From the NCBI RefSeq assembly GCF_003384935.1, contig NZ_QTTQ01000011.1, positions 372,001 through 436,000 of the forward strand: DNA of 64,000 nt, read 5' to 3'. Shown here piece by piece: positions 52,497-60,679 of the stretch. The position numbers and the translations under genes were made by a program. This DNA is from Lutibacter oceani (GTDB lineage: Bacteria > Bacteroidota > Bacteroidia > Flavobacteriales > Flavobacteriaceae). The notes under the pieces were generated by a model, which saw nothing but the letters and a program-made list of their open reading frames with translations, was not told the origin of the DNA and searched no databases. Numbering within the stretch: position 1 is the stretch's first letter; each line of letters starts with the position of its first letter.

Positions 52497-53477
52497 TTAT
52501 TTTATATACATTACATCTTTAACCGCTTTAACAACATCGTTAAAGTTTGGTAACCATTCTTCTAATAATACTGGAGAATATGGTGCTGGTGTATCTGCTG
52601 TTGTAATTCTTCTAATTGGCGCATCTAAATAATCAAATACATTTTCCTGAACTTGAAATGTAATTTCTGAAGATACACTTGCAAAAGGCCAAGCCTCTTC
52701 TAAAATAACCAACCTGTTAGTTTTTTTAACTGAAGTAAAAATTGCTTCAAAATCCATTGGTCTTACAGTACGCATATCTAAAATTTCACAAGAAATTCCT
52801 TCTTTTTCTAAAATTTCTGCAGCTTTATATGCCTCTTTAATTATTTTTCCAAAAGAAACTATTGTTACATCCGTACCTTCTCTTTTAATATCAGCTACAC
52901 CAATTGGTAAAACATACTCTCCTTCTGGAACTTCTCCTTTATCTCCATACATTTGTTCAGATTCCATAAAAATTACTGGATCATCATCTCTAATTGCAGC
53001 TTTTAATAAGCCTTTTGCATCATAAGGATTTGAAGGAACTATTACCTTTAAACCAGGAGTATTTGCAAACCAATTTTCAAAGGCTTGTGAATGTGTTGCT
53101 CCTAATTGTCCCGCAGAACCTGTTGGTCCTCTAAAAACAATTGGACAATTTAACTGTCCACCAGACATTTGTCTAATTTTTGCAGCATTATTAATAATTT
53201 GATCTATACCAACTAATGAAAAGTTGAAAGTCATAAACTCTACAATTGGTCTATTTCCATTCATTGCAGATCCTACCGATATGCCGGCAAAACCTAATTC
53301 TGCAATTGGAGAATCAATAACTCTTTTAGCTCCAAATTCATCTAACATTCCCTTTGACGCTTTGTATGCACCATTATATTCTGCAACTTCCTCACCAATC
53401 AAAAAAATTGACTCATCTCTACGCATCTCCTCGCTCATTGCTTCACAAATAGCTTCTCTAAATTGTATTGTTTTCAT
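52497..53477 (-). CDS. pdhB: Pyruvate dehydrogenase E1 component, beta subunit
   Basis: 326 residues from the ATG at 53477 (MKTIQFREAICEAMSEEMRRDE). E1-beta landmarks: GEEVAEYNGAYKASKGM, FNFSLVGIDQIINNAAK, FRGPTGSAGQLGATHSQ, GLKVIVPSNPYDAKGLLK and the C-terminal EEAWPFASVSSEI. It completes the thiamin site with E1-alpha, whose gene is not in this window. The TTG at 53501 that would add eight residues lies in the -7 box and is rejected. Branched-chain E1-beta is a weaker alternative. Confidence 0.9.
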   Translation of the reverse strand: MKTIQFREAICEAMSEEMRRDESIFLIGEEVAEYNGAYKASKGMLDEFGAKRVIDSPIAELGFAGISVGSAMNGNRPIVEFMTFNFSLVGIDQIINNAAKIRQMSGGQLNCPIVFRGPTGSAGQLGATHSQAFENWFANTPGLKVIVPSNPYDAKGLLKAAIRDDDPVIFMESEQMYGDKGEVPEGEYVLPIGVADIKREGTDVTIVSFGKIIKEAYKAAEILEKEGISCEILDMRTVRPMDFEAIFTSVKKTNRLVILEEAWPFASVSSEITFQVQENVFDYLDAPIRRITTADTPAPYSPVLLEEWLPNFNDVVKAVKDVMYIK

Positions 53478-53498
53478 TATATCTTTTTTAACGAATTG

Positions 53499-53529
53499 CA
53501 AAAGTAAGCAATTCTAAATTTACTATCAA
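53499..53529 (-). promoter_or_regulatory. Promoter of pdhB
   Basis: On the minus strand TTG (53527-53529), 20 bases, TACTTTTG (53499-53506), 21 bases before the ATG. A full match to the Bacteroidota consensus. Confidence 0.75.
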
Positions 53530-53552
53530 AAAAATAATACTTTATAAAATTT

Positions 53553-53570
53553 TACTATGCGTGCATAGTA
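53553..53570. promoter_or_regulatory. TACTATGC-GT-GCATAGTA palindrome upstream of etfBA
   Basis: Eight-base perfect arms with a two-base centre, between divergent pdhB and etfBA. It covers the -33 position for a near-consensus -7 box TATATTCG (53588-53595) of etfB. It looks like a TetR- or MarR-type operator; the regulator is not in the window. Confidence 0.5.
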
Positions 53571-53652
53571 TTTTTAAAAAAAAGTAGTATATTCGTAAAA
53601 ATTAAATGAATAAGTCATTAAATTTATATAAAAAATCCAAATAATTAATAAA

Positions 53653-54399
53653 ATGAAAATATTAGTTTGTATTAGTCACGTTCCAGATACTACTTCAAAA
53701 ATAAATTTTACAGAAAATAACACAAAATTTGATAGTAATGGCGTGCAATTTGTTATAAATCCTTATGATGAGTTTGCTTTAACCCGAGCCATGTGGTTTA
53801 AAGAAAAACAAGGCGCAAGTATTACAGTTGTAAATGTTGGGAACGCTTCAACTGAACCAACTTTGCGTAAAGCTTTAGCTATTGGAGCTGATGATGCTAT
53901 AAGAGTAAACACAGAAGCAATTGATGGGTTTGCTGTTGCAAAAGAATTGGCTGAAGTTGTTAAAAATGGTGCATATAACTTAGTGTTAGCTGGAAAAGAA
54001 TCTATTGATTATAATGGAGGAATGGTTCCAGGAATGGTAGCTTCTTTATTAGATTATAATTTTGTAAATGCCTGTATTGGTCTAGAAATTGAAGGAGAAA
54101 AAGCTACTATTTCAAGAGAAATTGATGGTGGAAAAGAAGTTTTATCCTGTAATTTACCTTTAATAATTGCCGGACAAAAAGGTTTGGTTGAAGAAAAAGA
54201 TTTACGTATTCCTAATATGCGAGGTATTATGATGGCTCGTAAAAAACCGCTTACTGTTGTTGACCCAATAAATAATGAAGCAGGAACAGCATCTGTTTCA
54301 TTTGAAAAACCAGAAGCAAAATCATCTTGTAAAATGATTGACGCTGATAATGTGGGTGAATTGGTGAATTTACTTCATACCGAAGCAAAAGTTATTTAA
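53653..54399 (+). CDS. etfB: Electron transfer flavoprotein, beta subunit
   Basis: 248 residues. MKILVCISHVPDTTSKINF, NPYDEFALTRA, LVLAGKESIDYNGGMVPGMVAS and LRIPNMRGIMMARKKPL are typical of EtfB, which binds AMP and pairs with EtfA. The complex takes electrons from acyl-CoA dehydrogenases to the quinone pool. etfA follows after 35 bases. Confidence 0.94.
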   Translation: MKILVCISHVPDTTSKINFTENNTKFDSNGVQFVINPYDEFALTRAMWFKEKQGASITVVNVGNASTEPTLRKALAIGADDAIRVNTEAIDGFAVAKELAEVVKNGAYNLVLAGKESIDYNGGMVPGMVASLLDYNFVNACIGLEIEGEKATISREIDGGKEVLSCNLPLIIAGQKGLVEEKDLRIPNMRGIMMARKKPLTVVDPINNEAGTASVSFEKPEAKSSCKMIDADNVGELVNLLHTEAKVI

Positions 54400-54434
54400 T
54401 AAATAGTTCAACGATTAAACAAAATATAAAAAAT

Positions 54435-55397
54435 ATGTCAGTTTTAGTTTTTGCCGAATCATCGGAAGGAAAATTTAAAAAATCTTCGTTTGAACTTACT
54501 TCATACGGAAAAAAAGTTGCTGAGCAATTAGGAACAAATTTAGTAGTATTAACTATTAATGCTACTGAAAACGAAACACTTTATAAATATGGTGCTGAAA
54601 AAGTATTACAAGTAACAAACAATGCATTAGTAATTTTTAATGCAAAAATATATGCAAATGTTGTTAAACAAGCTGCTGAAAAGGAAAATGCCCAAGTTGT
54701 AATTATTGATTCAAATGCGAATGGTTTATATTTAGCGCCACTTGTTTCAGTTAATTTAAATGCAGGTTATGCTAGTAACGTTATGGCTTTACCAAGTTCA
54801 ACTTCACCTTTTATAGTTAAGCGAAAAGCTTTTTCAAGCAAAGCATTTAGTAATTGTGAAATTTCAACAGATATAAAAGTAATTGCATTGGCCAAAAACT
54901 CTTATGGAGTTTTTGAAAATGAAGTTTCCGGTGTTATGGAAGCATTTTCTCCAGAAATAGAAACTAGTAATTTAACTTCTGAAAAAATTGAACAAACTAC
55001 AGGTAAAGTAACTATTGCCGATGCCGATATAGTTGTTTCAGGAGGAAGAGGACTAAAAGGCCCTGAAAATTGGGGAATGGTTGAAGAATTAGCTTCAATT
55101 TTAGGAGCAGCTACAGCTTGTTCAAAACCAGTTTCAGATTTAGGCTGGAGACCTCATAGTGAACACGTTGGACAAACAGGAAAACCTGTTGCATCAAACT
55201 TATACATAGCAATTGGAATTTCAGGCGCAATTCAGCATTTAGCAGGTATCAATTCATCAAAAGTAAAAGTTGTTATTAATACAGATGCAGAAGCCCCATT
55301 TTTTAAGGCTGCAGACTATGGAATTGTTGGAGATGCTTTTGAAGTAGTTCCAAAATTAATTGAAAAGTTAAAAGAATTTAAAGCAAATAACGCATAA
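54435..55397 (+). CDS. etfA: Electron transfer flavoprotein, alpha subunit
   Basis: 320 residues. The C-terminal FAD domain has VVSGGRGLKGPENWGMVEELASILGA, SKPVSDLGWRPHSEHVGQTGK and AIGISGAIQHLAGI, and ends KAADYGIVGDAFEVVPKL. It carries the FAD of the EtfAB heterodimer. A strong terminator follows. Confidence 0.95.
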   Translation: MSVLVFAESSEGKFKKSSFELTSYGKKVAEQLGTNLVVLTINATENETLYKYGAEKVLQVTNNALVIFNAKIYANVVKQAAEKENAQVVIIDSNANGLYLAPLVSVNLNAGYASNVMALPSSTSPFIVKRKAFSSKAFSNCEISTDIKVIALAKNSYGVFENEVSGVMEAFSPEIETSNLTSEKIEQTTGKVTIADADIVVSGGRGLKGPENWGMVEELASILGAATACSKPVSDLGWRPHSEHVGQTGKPVASNLYIAIGISGAIQHLAGINSSKVKVVINTDAEAPFFKAADYGIVGDAFEVVPKLIEKLKEFKANNA

Positions 55398-55422
55398 TTT
55401 TATTAAATTGTGCCTCATTATA

Positions 55423-55473
55423 AGGCTGTCTAATTTTTGGACTAAAAGTCCTTTGATTAGACAGCCTTTTTTG
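55423..55473 (+). terminator. Terminator of etfBA
   Basis: AAGGCTGTCTAAT (55423-55435) pairs with ATTAGACAGCCTT (55457-55469), with an inner GGACT/AGTCC step, followed by six T's. Confidence 0.9.
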
Positions 55474-55486
55474 CTAATTTTAACAT

Positions 55487-56098
55487 ATGAGTTTAGTACG
55501 CCTAAATATTAAAGGAATATCTTACAGTCAAACACAAAGTGGAGCTTACGCATTGGTTTTAAGTGAAGTAAATGGAAACAGAACTTTACCAATAGTTATT
55601 GGTGCTTTTGAAGCACAATCAATAGCAATTGCTTTAGAAAAAGAAATAAAACCTCCAAGACCACTTACACATGACCTTTTTAAAACATTTGCCGATAGGT
55701 TTAACATTATTATAAAACAAGTTATTATTCATAAATTGGTTGATGGTGTTTTTTATTCAAGTTTAATTTGTGAACGTGATAAAATTGAAGAAATTATAGA
55801 TACAAGGACTTCTGATGCCATTGCATTAGCAACAAGATTTAATGCACCTATTTTCACTTATGAAAACATTTTAGATAAAGCTGGTATTTATTTAAAAATG
55901 AAAGATGAATTAAGTGCAGGTGAAGAAGATGATTTAGGAATTGAGCAGCTAATTGAAGAGCCTGAACCTACAAAAAAATCAACTTTTTCAAAAGACACCT
56001 TGAAACAATTAAATGAAAAACTCGATAAAGCCGTACAAAATGAAGATTACGAATTGGCTGCAAAAATTCGTGATGAAATCAACAAACGTACTTCCTAA
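55487..56098 (+). CDS. Bifunctional nuclease family protein (DUF151) with UVR motif
   Basis: 203 residues. The DUF151 domain (residues 1-135) has LPIVIGAFEAQSIAIALEKE and RTSDAIALATRFNAPIF; the last 35 residues form a UvrB/UvrC-type UVR helix pair (LNEKLDKAVQNEDYELAAKIRDEI). The combination is usual in Bacteroidota. Plant members have DNase and RNase activity; a bacterial role in repair or translation is unproven. It begins 14 bases after the etfA terminator. Confidence 0.85.
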   Translation: MSLVRLNIKGISYSQTQSGAYALVLSEVNGNRTLPIVIGAFEAQSIAIALEKEIKPPRPLTHDLFKTFADRFNIIIKQVIIHKLVDGVFYSSLICERDKIEEIIDTRTSDAIALATRFNAPIFTYENILDKAGIYLKMKDELSAGEEDDLGIEQLIEEPEPTKKSTFSKDTLKQLNEKLDKAVQNEDYELAAKIRDEINKRTS

Positions 56099-56113
56099 TA
56101 ACATTTACTAAAT

Positions 56114-57508
56114 ATGATAAAAAAAATTGGCGTGTTTGCCTTATTGCTTTTTAGTTTAACTTCCATAAATGCTCAAGAAACAATTTCAAATTCCATAATA
56201 GAAAATCAAGGATTTTCAATAACTTCTTTATGGAGAGGCGCTTTAGGAATGATTTCATTATTATTTATTGCTTATTTATTTAGCAGTAACCGTAAAGCTA
56301 TTAATTGGAAAACTGTTGGAGCTGGTTTAACAGCACAATTACTAATTGGAATTGGAGTTTTAAAAATTGGTTTTGTTCAAGCTATTTTTGAATTTGTTGG
56401 AGGTATTTTTACAAATATTTTAGATTATACTGCTGCAGGAAGTGAATTTTTATTTGGCGGTTTAATGAATAGCGAATCCTATGGATTTATTTTTGTTTTT
56501 CAAATTTTGCCTACTATTATTTTCTTTTCAGCATTAACTTCATTATTATTTTACTTAGGAATAATTCAGCTTATTGTTAAAGGAATGGCTTGGTTACTCA
56601 CCAAGCTACTACATATTTCAGGTGCAGAAAGTTTATCTGTTGCCGGAAATATATTTTTAGGACAAACTGAAGCTCCTTTAATGATAAAAGCATATTTAGA
56701 ACGTATGAATCGTTCTGAAATATTATTAGTAATGATTGGAGGTATGGCAACTGTTGCAGGTGGTGTTTTAGCTGCCTATATTGGTTTTTTAGGTGGAAAT
56801 GACCCTGTTTTACGTTTGCAGTTTGCTAAACATTTATTAGCGGCATCTGTTATGGCAGCCCCTGGAGCCATTGTAATTTCAAAAATATTATATCCTCAAA
56901 CTGAATCTATAAATACCGATGTTAATGTGTCTCAAGATAAAATAGGTTCAAATATTTTAGATGCTATTGCAAATGGTACAACTGAAGGTTTAAAATTGGC
57001 TGCAAATGTTGCAGCAATGCTTCTGGTATTTGTAGCTTTAATAGCTATGATAAATGGTATTTTGGGTTGGGTTGGAAACGTTACAAATTTAAATGATTGG
57101 ATGGCGGCAAATACTCCATATCAAACATTTACACTGGAATCAATTTTAGGAACAATTTTTGCTCCTTTAATGTGGTTAATTGGAGTTGCAAAAGAAGATA
57201 TAATGCTTATGGGACAGCTGTTAGGCGTTAAATTAGCTGCTAGCGAATTTGTTGGATATATTCAGCTTGCTGAACTTAAAAACGTAGCTAACATAACACA
57301 TTTTACCTATAATAAATCTGTGATAATGGCTACCTATATGCTTTGTGGTTTTGCAAATTTTGCTTCAATAGGAATTCAAATTGGAGGAATTGGATCTCTT
57401 GCACCTGGCCAACGTAAAACATTATCAGAATTTGGTATGAAAGCATTAATTGGTGGCTCAATAGCTTCGCTACTTTCAGCAACCATTGCAGGAATGATTA
57501 TTGGGTAA
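56114..57508 (+). CDS. nupC: Concentrative nucleoside transporter NupC
   Basis: 464 residues. Unlike E. coli NupC it has a signal-like N-terminus (MIKKIGVFALLLFSLTSINAQ) before the core helices, as is common in Bacteroidota. CNT motifs include NIFLGQTEAPLMIKAYLERM, GGMATVAGGVLAAYIGFLG and YMLCGFANFASIGIQIGG. It imports nucleosides with H+ or Na+. Its placement directly before thyA and folA is fitting for pyrimidine salvage. Confidence 0.92.
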   Translation: MIKKIGVFALLLFSLTSINAQETISNSIIENQGFSITSLWRGALGMISLLFIAYLFSSNRKAINWKTVGAGLTAQLLIGIGVLKIGFVQAIFEFVGGIFTNILDYTAAGSEFLFGGLMNSESYGFIFVFQILPTIIFFSALTSLLFYLGIIQLIVKGMAWLLTKLLHISGAESLSVAGNIFLGQTEAPLMIKAYLERMNRSEILLVMIGGMATVAGGVLAAYIGFLGGNDPVLRLQFAKHLLAASVMAAPGAIVISKILYPQTESINTDVNVSQDKIGSNILDAIANGTTEGLKLAANVAAMLLVFVALIAMINGILGWVGNVTNLNDWMAANTPYQTFTLESILGTIFAPLMWLIGVAKEDIMLMGQLLGVKLAASEFVGYIQLAELKNVANITHFTYNKSVIMATYMLCGFANFASIGIQIGGIGSLAPGQRKTLSEFGMKALIGGSIASLLSATIAGMIIG

Positions 57509-57509
57509 A

Positions 57510-57543
57510 AGCCCCCTAACCCCCGAAGGGGAGAATTAGAATT
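57510..57543. repeat. GCCCCCTAACCCCCGAAGGGG repeat
   Basis: A C/G-rich island between nupC and thyA with a CCCC...GGGG hairpin, followed by AGAATTAGAATTG. It is related in style to 22869-22943 and stands out from the AT-rich surroundings. Confidence 0.55.
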
Positions 57544-57568
57544 GCTTTTAACTTTTAAACTTAAATTA

Positions 57569-58393
57569 ATGAAACAATATTTAGATTTAATAAAACACGT
57601 TCAAGAAAATGGAACGGTAAAAGAAGATAGAACAGGAACTGGAACAAAGAGTGTTTTTGGATATCAAATGCGTTTTAATTTAAGCGAAGGTTTTCCAATG
57701 GTAACTACAAAAAAACTACATTTAAAATCCATAATTTATGAACTTTTGTGGTTTTTAAAAGGAGAAACAAATATTGAATATTTAAAACAAAATGGTGTAA
57801 AAATTTGGGATGCCTGGGCAAATGAAAATGGTGACTTAGGTCCCGTTTATGGTCACCAATGGCGTAATTGGAACAGCGAAGGTATAGACCAAATAACCGA
57901 AGTAATTAATACTATTAAAACAAATCCTGATAGCAGACGCATGTTAGTTACAGCATGGAACCCAAGTGTTTTACCAGATACTTCGGTTTCTTTTTCAGAA
58001 AATGTTGCAAACGGAAAAGCAGCTTTACCGCCATGTCATGCATTTTTTCAATTTTATGTAACTGATGGTAAATTATCCTGTCAGTTATATCAACGCAGTG
58101 CAGATATTTTTTTAGGTGTTCCGTTTAATATTGCTTCATATGCTTTATTAACTATGATGATGGCTCAGGTTTGCGATTTAGGTTACGGAGATTTTATTCA
58201 CACCTTTGGAGATGCACATATCTATAGCAATCACAGTGAACAAATTGCACTCCAATTATCTAGAGAGCCAAAACCATTACCACAAATGGAAATAAACCCA
58301 AACATTAAAAATATCTTTGATTTTAATTTTAAAGATTTTACCTTAGTAAATTACAACCCGCATCCGCATATTAAAGGTGTAGTTTCAGTGTAA
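57569..58393 (+). CDS. thyA: Thymidylate synthase ThyA
   Basis: 274 residues from the ATG at 57569. [16 protein letters not shown] (21-36), nucleophile Cys156 in [12 protein letters not shown] and [18 protein letters not shown] are the ThyA signatures; it methylates dUMP using methylene-tetrahydrofolate. A short insert before the active site ([16 protein letters not shown]) lengthens it slightly, as in other flavobacterial ThyA. A TTG at 57542 adds nine residues with no support and is rejected. folA lies two genes downstream. Confidence 0.94.
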   Translation: MKQYLDLIKHVQENGTVKEDRTGTGTKSVFGYQMRFNLSEGFPMVTTKKLHLKSIIYELLWFLKGETNIEYLKQNGVKIWDAWANENGDLGPVYGHQWRNWNSEGIDQITEVINTIKTNPDSRRMLVTAWNPSVLPDTSVSFSENVANGKAALPPCHAFFQFYVTDGKLSCQLYQRSADIFLGVPFNIASYALLTMMMAQVCDLGYGDFIHTFGDAHIYSNHSEQIALQLSREPKPLPQMEINPNIKNIFDFNFKDFTLVNYNPHPHIKGVVSV

Positions 58394-58431
58394 TATTACC
58401 TAAAAGAAAGCGTTTATTAATAAAAAATAAT

Positions 58432-58638
58432 ATGGATTCTTTACAACTAAAAAATAAAATTATTCAAAGAATTATAGAAATTGACGATGTTGACTTGTTA
58501 AAATCTATTGAAGTTCTGTTTAATACATCTGACAAAAATATTTTAAATTTTTTGACATTTGCGAATGAAAAATTGATGCAAACTAATGAAACTGAAGATT
58601 TTACCGATTATATAAAAGAATGGGTTAAAAGTATGTAA
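58432..58638 (+). CDS. Small helical protein, orphan antitoxin-like (68 aa)
   Basis: 68 residues (MDSLQLKNKIIQRIIEIDDVDLL ... ETEDFTDYIKEWVKSM). The helical, acidic pattern is like the small antitoxin-like proteins placed before RelE-type toxins in Bacteroidota, but no toxin gene follows: the next gene encodes a 2TM protein 10 bases away. Function unknown. Confidence 0.55.
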   Translation: MDSLQLKNKIIQRIIEIDDVDLLKSIEVLFNTSDKNILNFLTFANEKLMQTNETEDFTDYIKEWVKSM

Positions 58639-58648
58639 AAACTTTTTT

Positions 58649-59038
58649 ATGACTGATCAACACGAATTATATGAAAATGCTCGAAACCGCATCAAACAAA
58701 AGAGACGGTTGTATTTACATTTTATTGTTTTTTTAATTGGATCCGTTTTTTTAATCGTTATTAATAAAGTTTTAAAAGTAGAGGAGCAATATGATTGGTT
58801 TGTTTGGGCTATAATTTTATGGCTATTTATATGGGCACTTCATTTTATAAATGTTTTTGTAACAAAAAAATTTATGGGAAAAGATTGGGAACGCAAACAA
58901 ACAGAAAAGTTAGTTCTTAAGCAAGAGTTAAAAATTGCAAAACTTGAAAAAGAAATAGCTCATGAAGCAAAATTAAAAGCTGAAAGCGAACAATATGCAA
59001 CAGAGTTAAAAAAAAAGGAAAACCCGCCAAGCAATTAA
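58649..59038 (+). CDS. 2TM domain protein
   Basis: 129 residues. YENARNRIKQKRRLYLHFIVFLIGSVFLIVINKV and WFVWAIILWLFIWALHFINVFVTKKFMGKDWERKQTEKL form the 2TM domain (two helices with conserved aromatic/charged edges), followed by a charged coiled coil (KLEKEIAHEAKLKAESEQ). In other Bacteroidota this domain is linked with LytTR regulators, but none is here. It sits between thyA and folA. Confidence 0.8.
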   Translation: MTDQHELYENARNRIKQKRRLYLHFIVFLIGSVFLIVINKVLKVEEQYDWFVWAIILWLFIWALHFINVFVTKKFMGKDWERKQTEKLVLKQELKIAKLEKEIAHEAKLKAESEQYATELKKKENPPSN

Positions 59039-59046
59039 AAAAACAA

Positions 59047-59529
59047 ATGATTACAATTATAGCTGCAATAGCAGAAAACAATGCATTAGGAAAAGACAAT
59101 CAGTTAATTTGGCATTTACCTGCAGACTTAAAAAGATTTAAACAAGTAACTCTTAATCACCATATAATTATGGGTAGAAAAACTTTTGAATCTTTAGGTA
59201 AACCTTTACCAAACAGAACAACTATTATTATTACACGAAATAAAAATTATAGTGCAAAAGGTTGTATTGTAGTAAACTCATTAAAAAAAGCAATTGAAGC
59301 ATCTAAAAATGATGAAAATCCTTACATATTAGGAGGTGCTGAAATTTACAAACAGGCTATGGAAATTGCTGATAAATTAGATTTAACTTTTGTACATCAC
59401 AAATTTGAGGCCGATGCATTTTTCCCAGTTATAGATACTAAAATTTGGAAAGAGACATCTAGAGAAGATTTTAAAGCTGATGAAAAAAATAAATATAATT
59501 TCAGTTTTGTAACTTTTGAGAGGAAATAA
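59047..59529 (+). CDS. folA: Dihydrofolate reductase
   Basis: 160 residues. MITIIAAIAENNALGKDNQLIWHLPADLKRFK (Asp27 is the substrate-binding acid), HIIMGRKTFESLGKPLPNRTTIIITRN and YILGGAEIYKQAM are classical DHFR. It regenerates tetrahydrofolate after ThyA, so the unit makes metabolic sense. It ends with a terminator directly after the stop codon. Confidence 0.95.
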   Translation: MITIIAAIAENNALGKDNQLIWHLPADLKRFKQVTLNHHIIMGRKTFESLGKPLPNRTTIIITRNKNYSAKGCIVVNSLKKAIEASKNDENPYILGGAEIYKQAMEIADKLDLTFVHHKFEADAFFPVIDTKIWKETSREDFKADEKNKYNFSFVTFERK

Positions 59530-59556
59530 AAAAGAGGCCTTAAAAAGACCTCTTTT
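59529..59556. terminator. Terminator of folA
   Basis: AAAAGAGG / CCTCTTTT outer stem, one mismatch, then CTT/AAG around an A-rich loop; a T-run on either strand. Confidence 0.75.
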
Positions 59557-59586
59557 AACAAACTATGTTATAAACTCTAACTTATA

Positions 59587-60177
59587 TTATATTTTAATTG
59601 TTTCATAAAATGCTTTTCCATTACTTCTTAAAATCATACTATAACTTCCAGATTTAAGGTTCATTAAATTAAGTTTACGTTCTAAAATTTCTTTATCTTG
59701 TAAAGTTTCACTGTACAGTAAATTATTATTCATATCGTAAAGTAAAACCTCAAGTTTTTCATTATTTAAGGCTAACATTGAAACATAAACAATATCCTCC
59801 GTTTTTCTTATAGTTGGCTTAAAGTGTATAATCTCATCATCATTTTTTAATGCGACAGATTTAGCAGATACTTTAAAAGGAATTACCTTTATTTTAGTTG
59901 AACTTTCTATTTCCATAAAATAATTACCATTTGGTAAGTTGGCTAAGTCATATTTTTTTGAGTTATTATCACTTTGCAAATTTTCTTTATGCAATAAAAC
60001 CCCATAATTATCTCTTACAGAAATTTCAAAAACATCTGAATCTCCACTAAGAGTCAACTGGATTAGTTTGTTTTCAATTAAATTAACTTTAATACCTGGA
60101 TCGTTATTATTAGCCATTGAAATTGAAACTGTAAAAAATGTGATAATCAATAAACTTCTTTTCATTAAATTTTTCAT
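59587..60177 (-). CDS. Secreted two-domain beta-sandwich protein
   Basis: 196 residues. Signal peptide (LLIITFFTVSISMA), then two similar beta-rich units of about 80 residues: FEISVRDNYGVLLHKENLQ ... YDLANLPNGNYFMEIES and LEVLLYDMNNNLLYSETLQ ... LNLMNLKSGSYSMILRSNGKAFYETIKI. Each resembles the small Ig-like modules (as DUF3244 or type IX sorting-like domains) of Bacteroidota. The last unit could itself be a sorting domain, but the usual length and Lys-rich end are absent. It is divergent from the AraC gene at 60680. Confidence 0.65.
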   Translation of the reverse strand: MKNLMKRSLLIITFFTVSISMANNNDPGIKVNLIENKLIQLTLSGDSDVFEISVRDNYGVLLHKENLQSDNNSKKYDLANLPNGNYFMEIESSTKIKVIPFKVSAKSVALKNDDEIIHFKPTIRKTEDIVYVSMLALNNEKLEVLLYDMNNNLLYSETLQDKEILERKLNLMNLKSGSYSMILRSNGKAFYETIKI

Positions 60178-60290
60178 AATAAATAATTTTTAAAATTAGT
60201 ATGGTACAAATATAGATTGGAAAGTTTGATGATACTGCCCCAAAATTTTCACATTTATATACTTTTTTAACCTTCATGTAAATGTTAATT

Positions 60291-60327
60291 TAATATTAAG
60301 TTAATATAGTATATTTTTATGTGAATT
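60291..60327 (+). repeat. TTAAGTTAATATAGTATAT direct repeat, copy 1
   Basis: 29 of 37 bases match 60591-60627 without gaps at an offset of exactly 300 bases; the core TTAAG-TAATATAGTATAT differs in one base. Core position here 60296-60316. Confidence 0.6.
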
Positions 60328-60590
60328 TTAAATAATTTTATATTTTATAAAAATAAAATTATACTCAAAAACTCTCATAACTATTTCTGATACAATGAAA
60401 TAGTTTATTTTTCAATTTTACCATTGCAAAATCCAAAAAATACTAATTATTAAAATTTACTTTTTAATTATTAGCTTATTACATTAAATTATAAAAGCTG
60501 AAAATCTAAAACTGCTTTTTTATGCAATTTTTTAAAGAACTTTACACCTCTTATTTTATATGTTATATTCACACCTAAATTGTGTTAAAT

Positions 60591-60627
60591 AAATGTTAAG
60601 GTAATATAGTATATATAATTGCGAATT
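60591..60627 (+). repeat. TTAAGGTAATATAGTATAT direct repeat, copy 2
   Basis: Core at 60596-60616, about 40 bases upstream of the araC -7 box, a position usual for AraC-type activation. A shorter third match (AAGTTAATATAGT) is at 61829-61841. Confidence 0.6.
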
Positions 60628-60679
60628 GTATATAGTTAAACAAATAATTTATACTTAATTTTGTAGTAAGTAGTTACTT

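Larger units (their letters stand above)
60178..60679. other. 502-bp regulatory region between a secreted-protein gene and araC
   Basis: No coding frame. It holds -7 boxes TATATTTG (60207-60214, minus) and TAATTTTG (60656-60663, plus), neither with a -33 TTG, and two copies of a direct repeat (60291-60327 and 60591-60627). Confidence 0.55.

Noticed and set aside
53478-53501. TTG start for PdhB
   Set aside because: It lies in the -7 box TACTTTTG; E1-beta proteins start at the MKTIQFREA segment.
57542-57568. TTG start for ThyA
   Set aside because: It overlaps the end of the GC-rich repeat and adds residues absent from ThyA.
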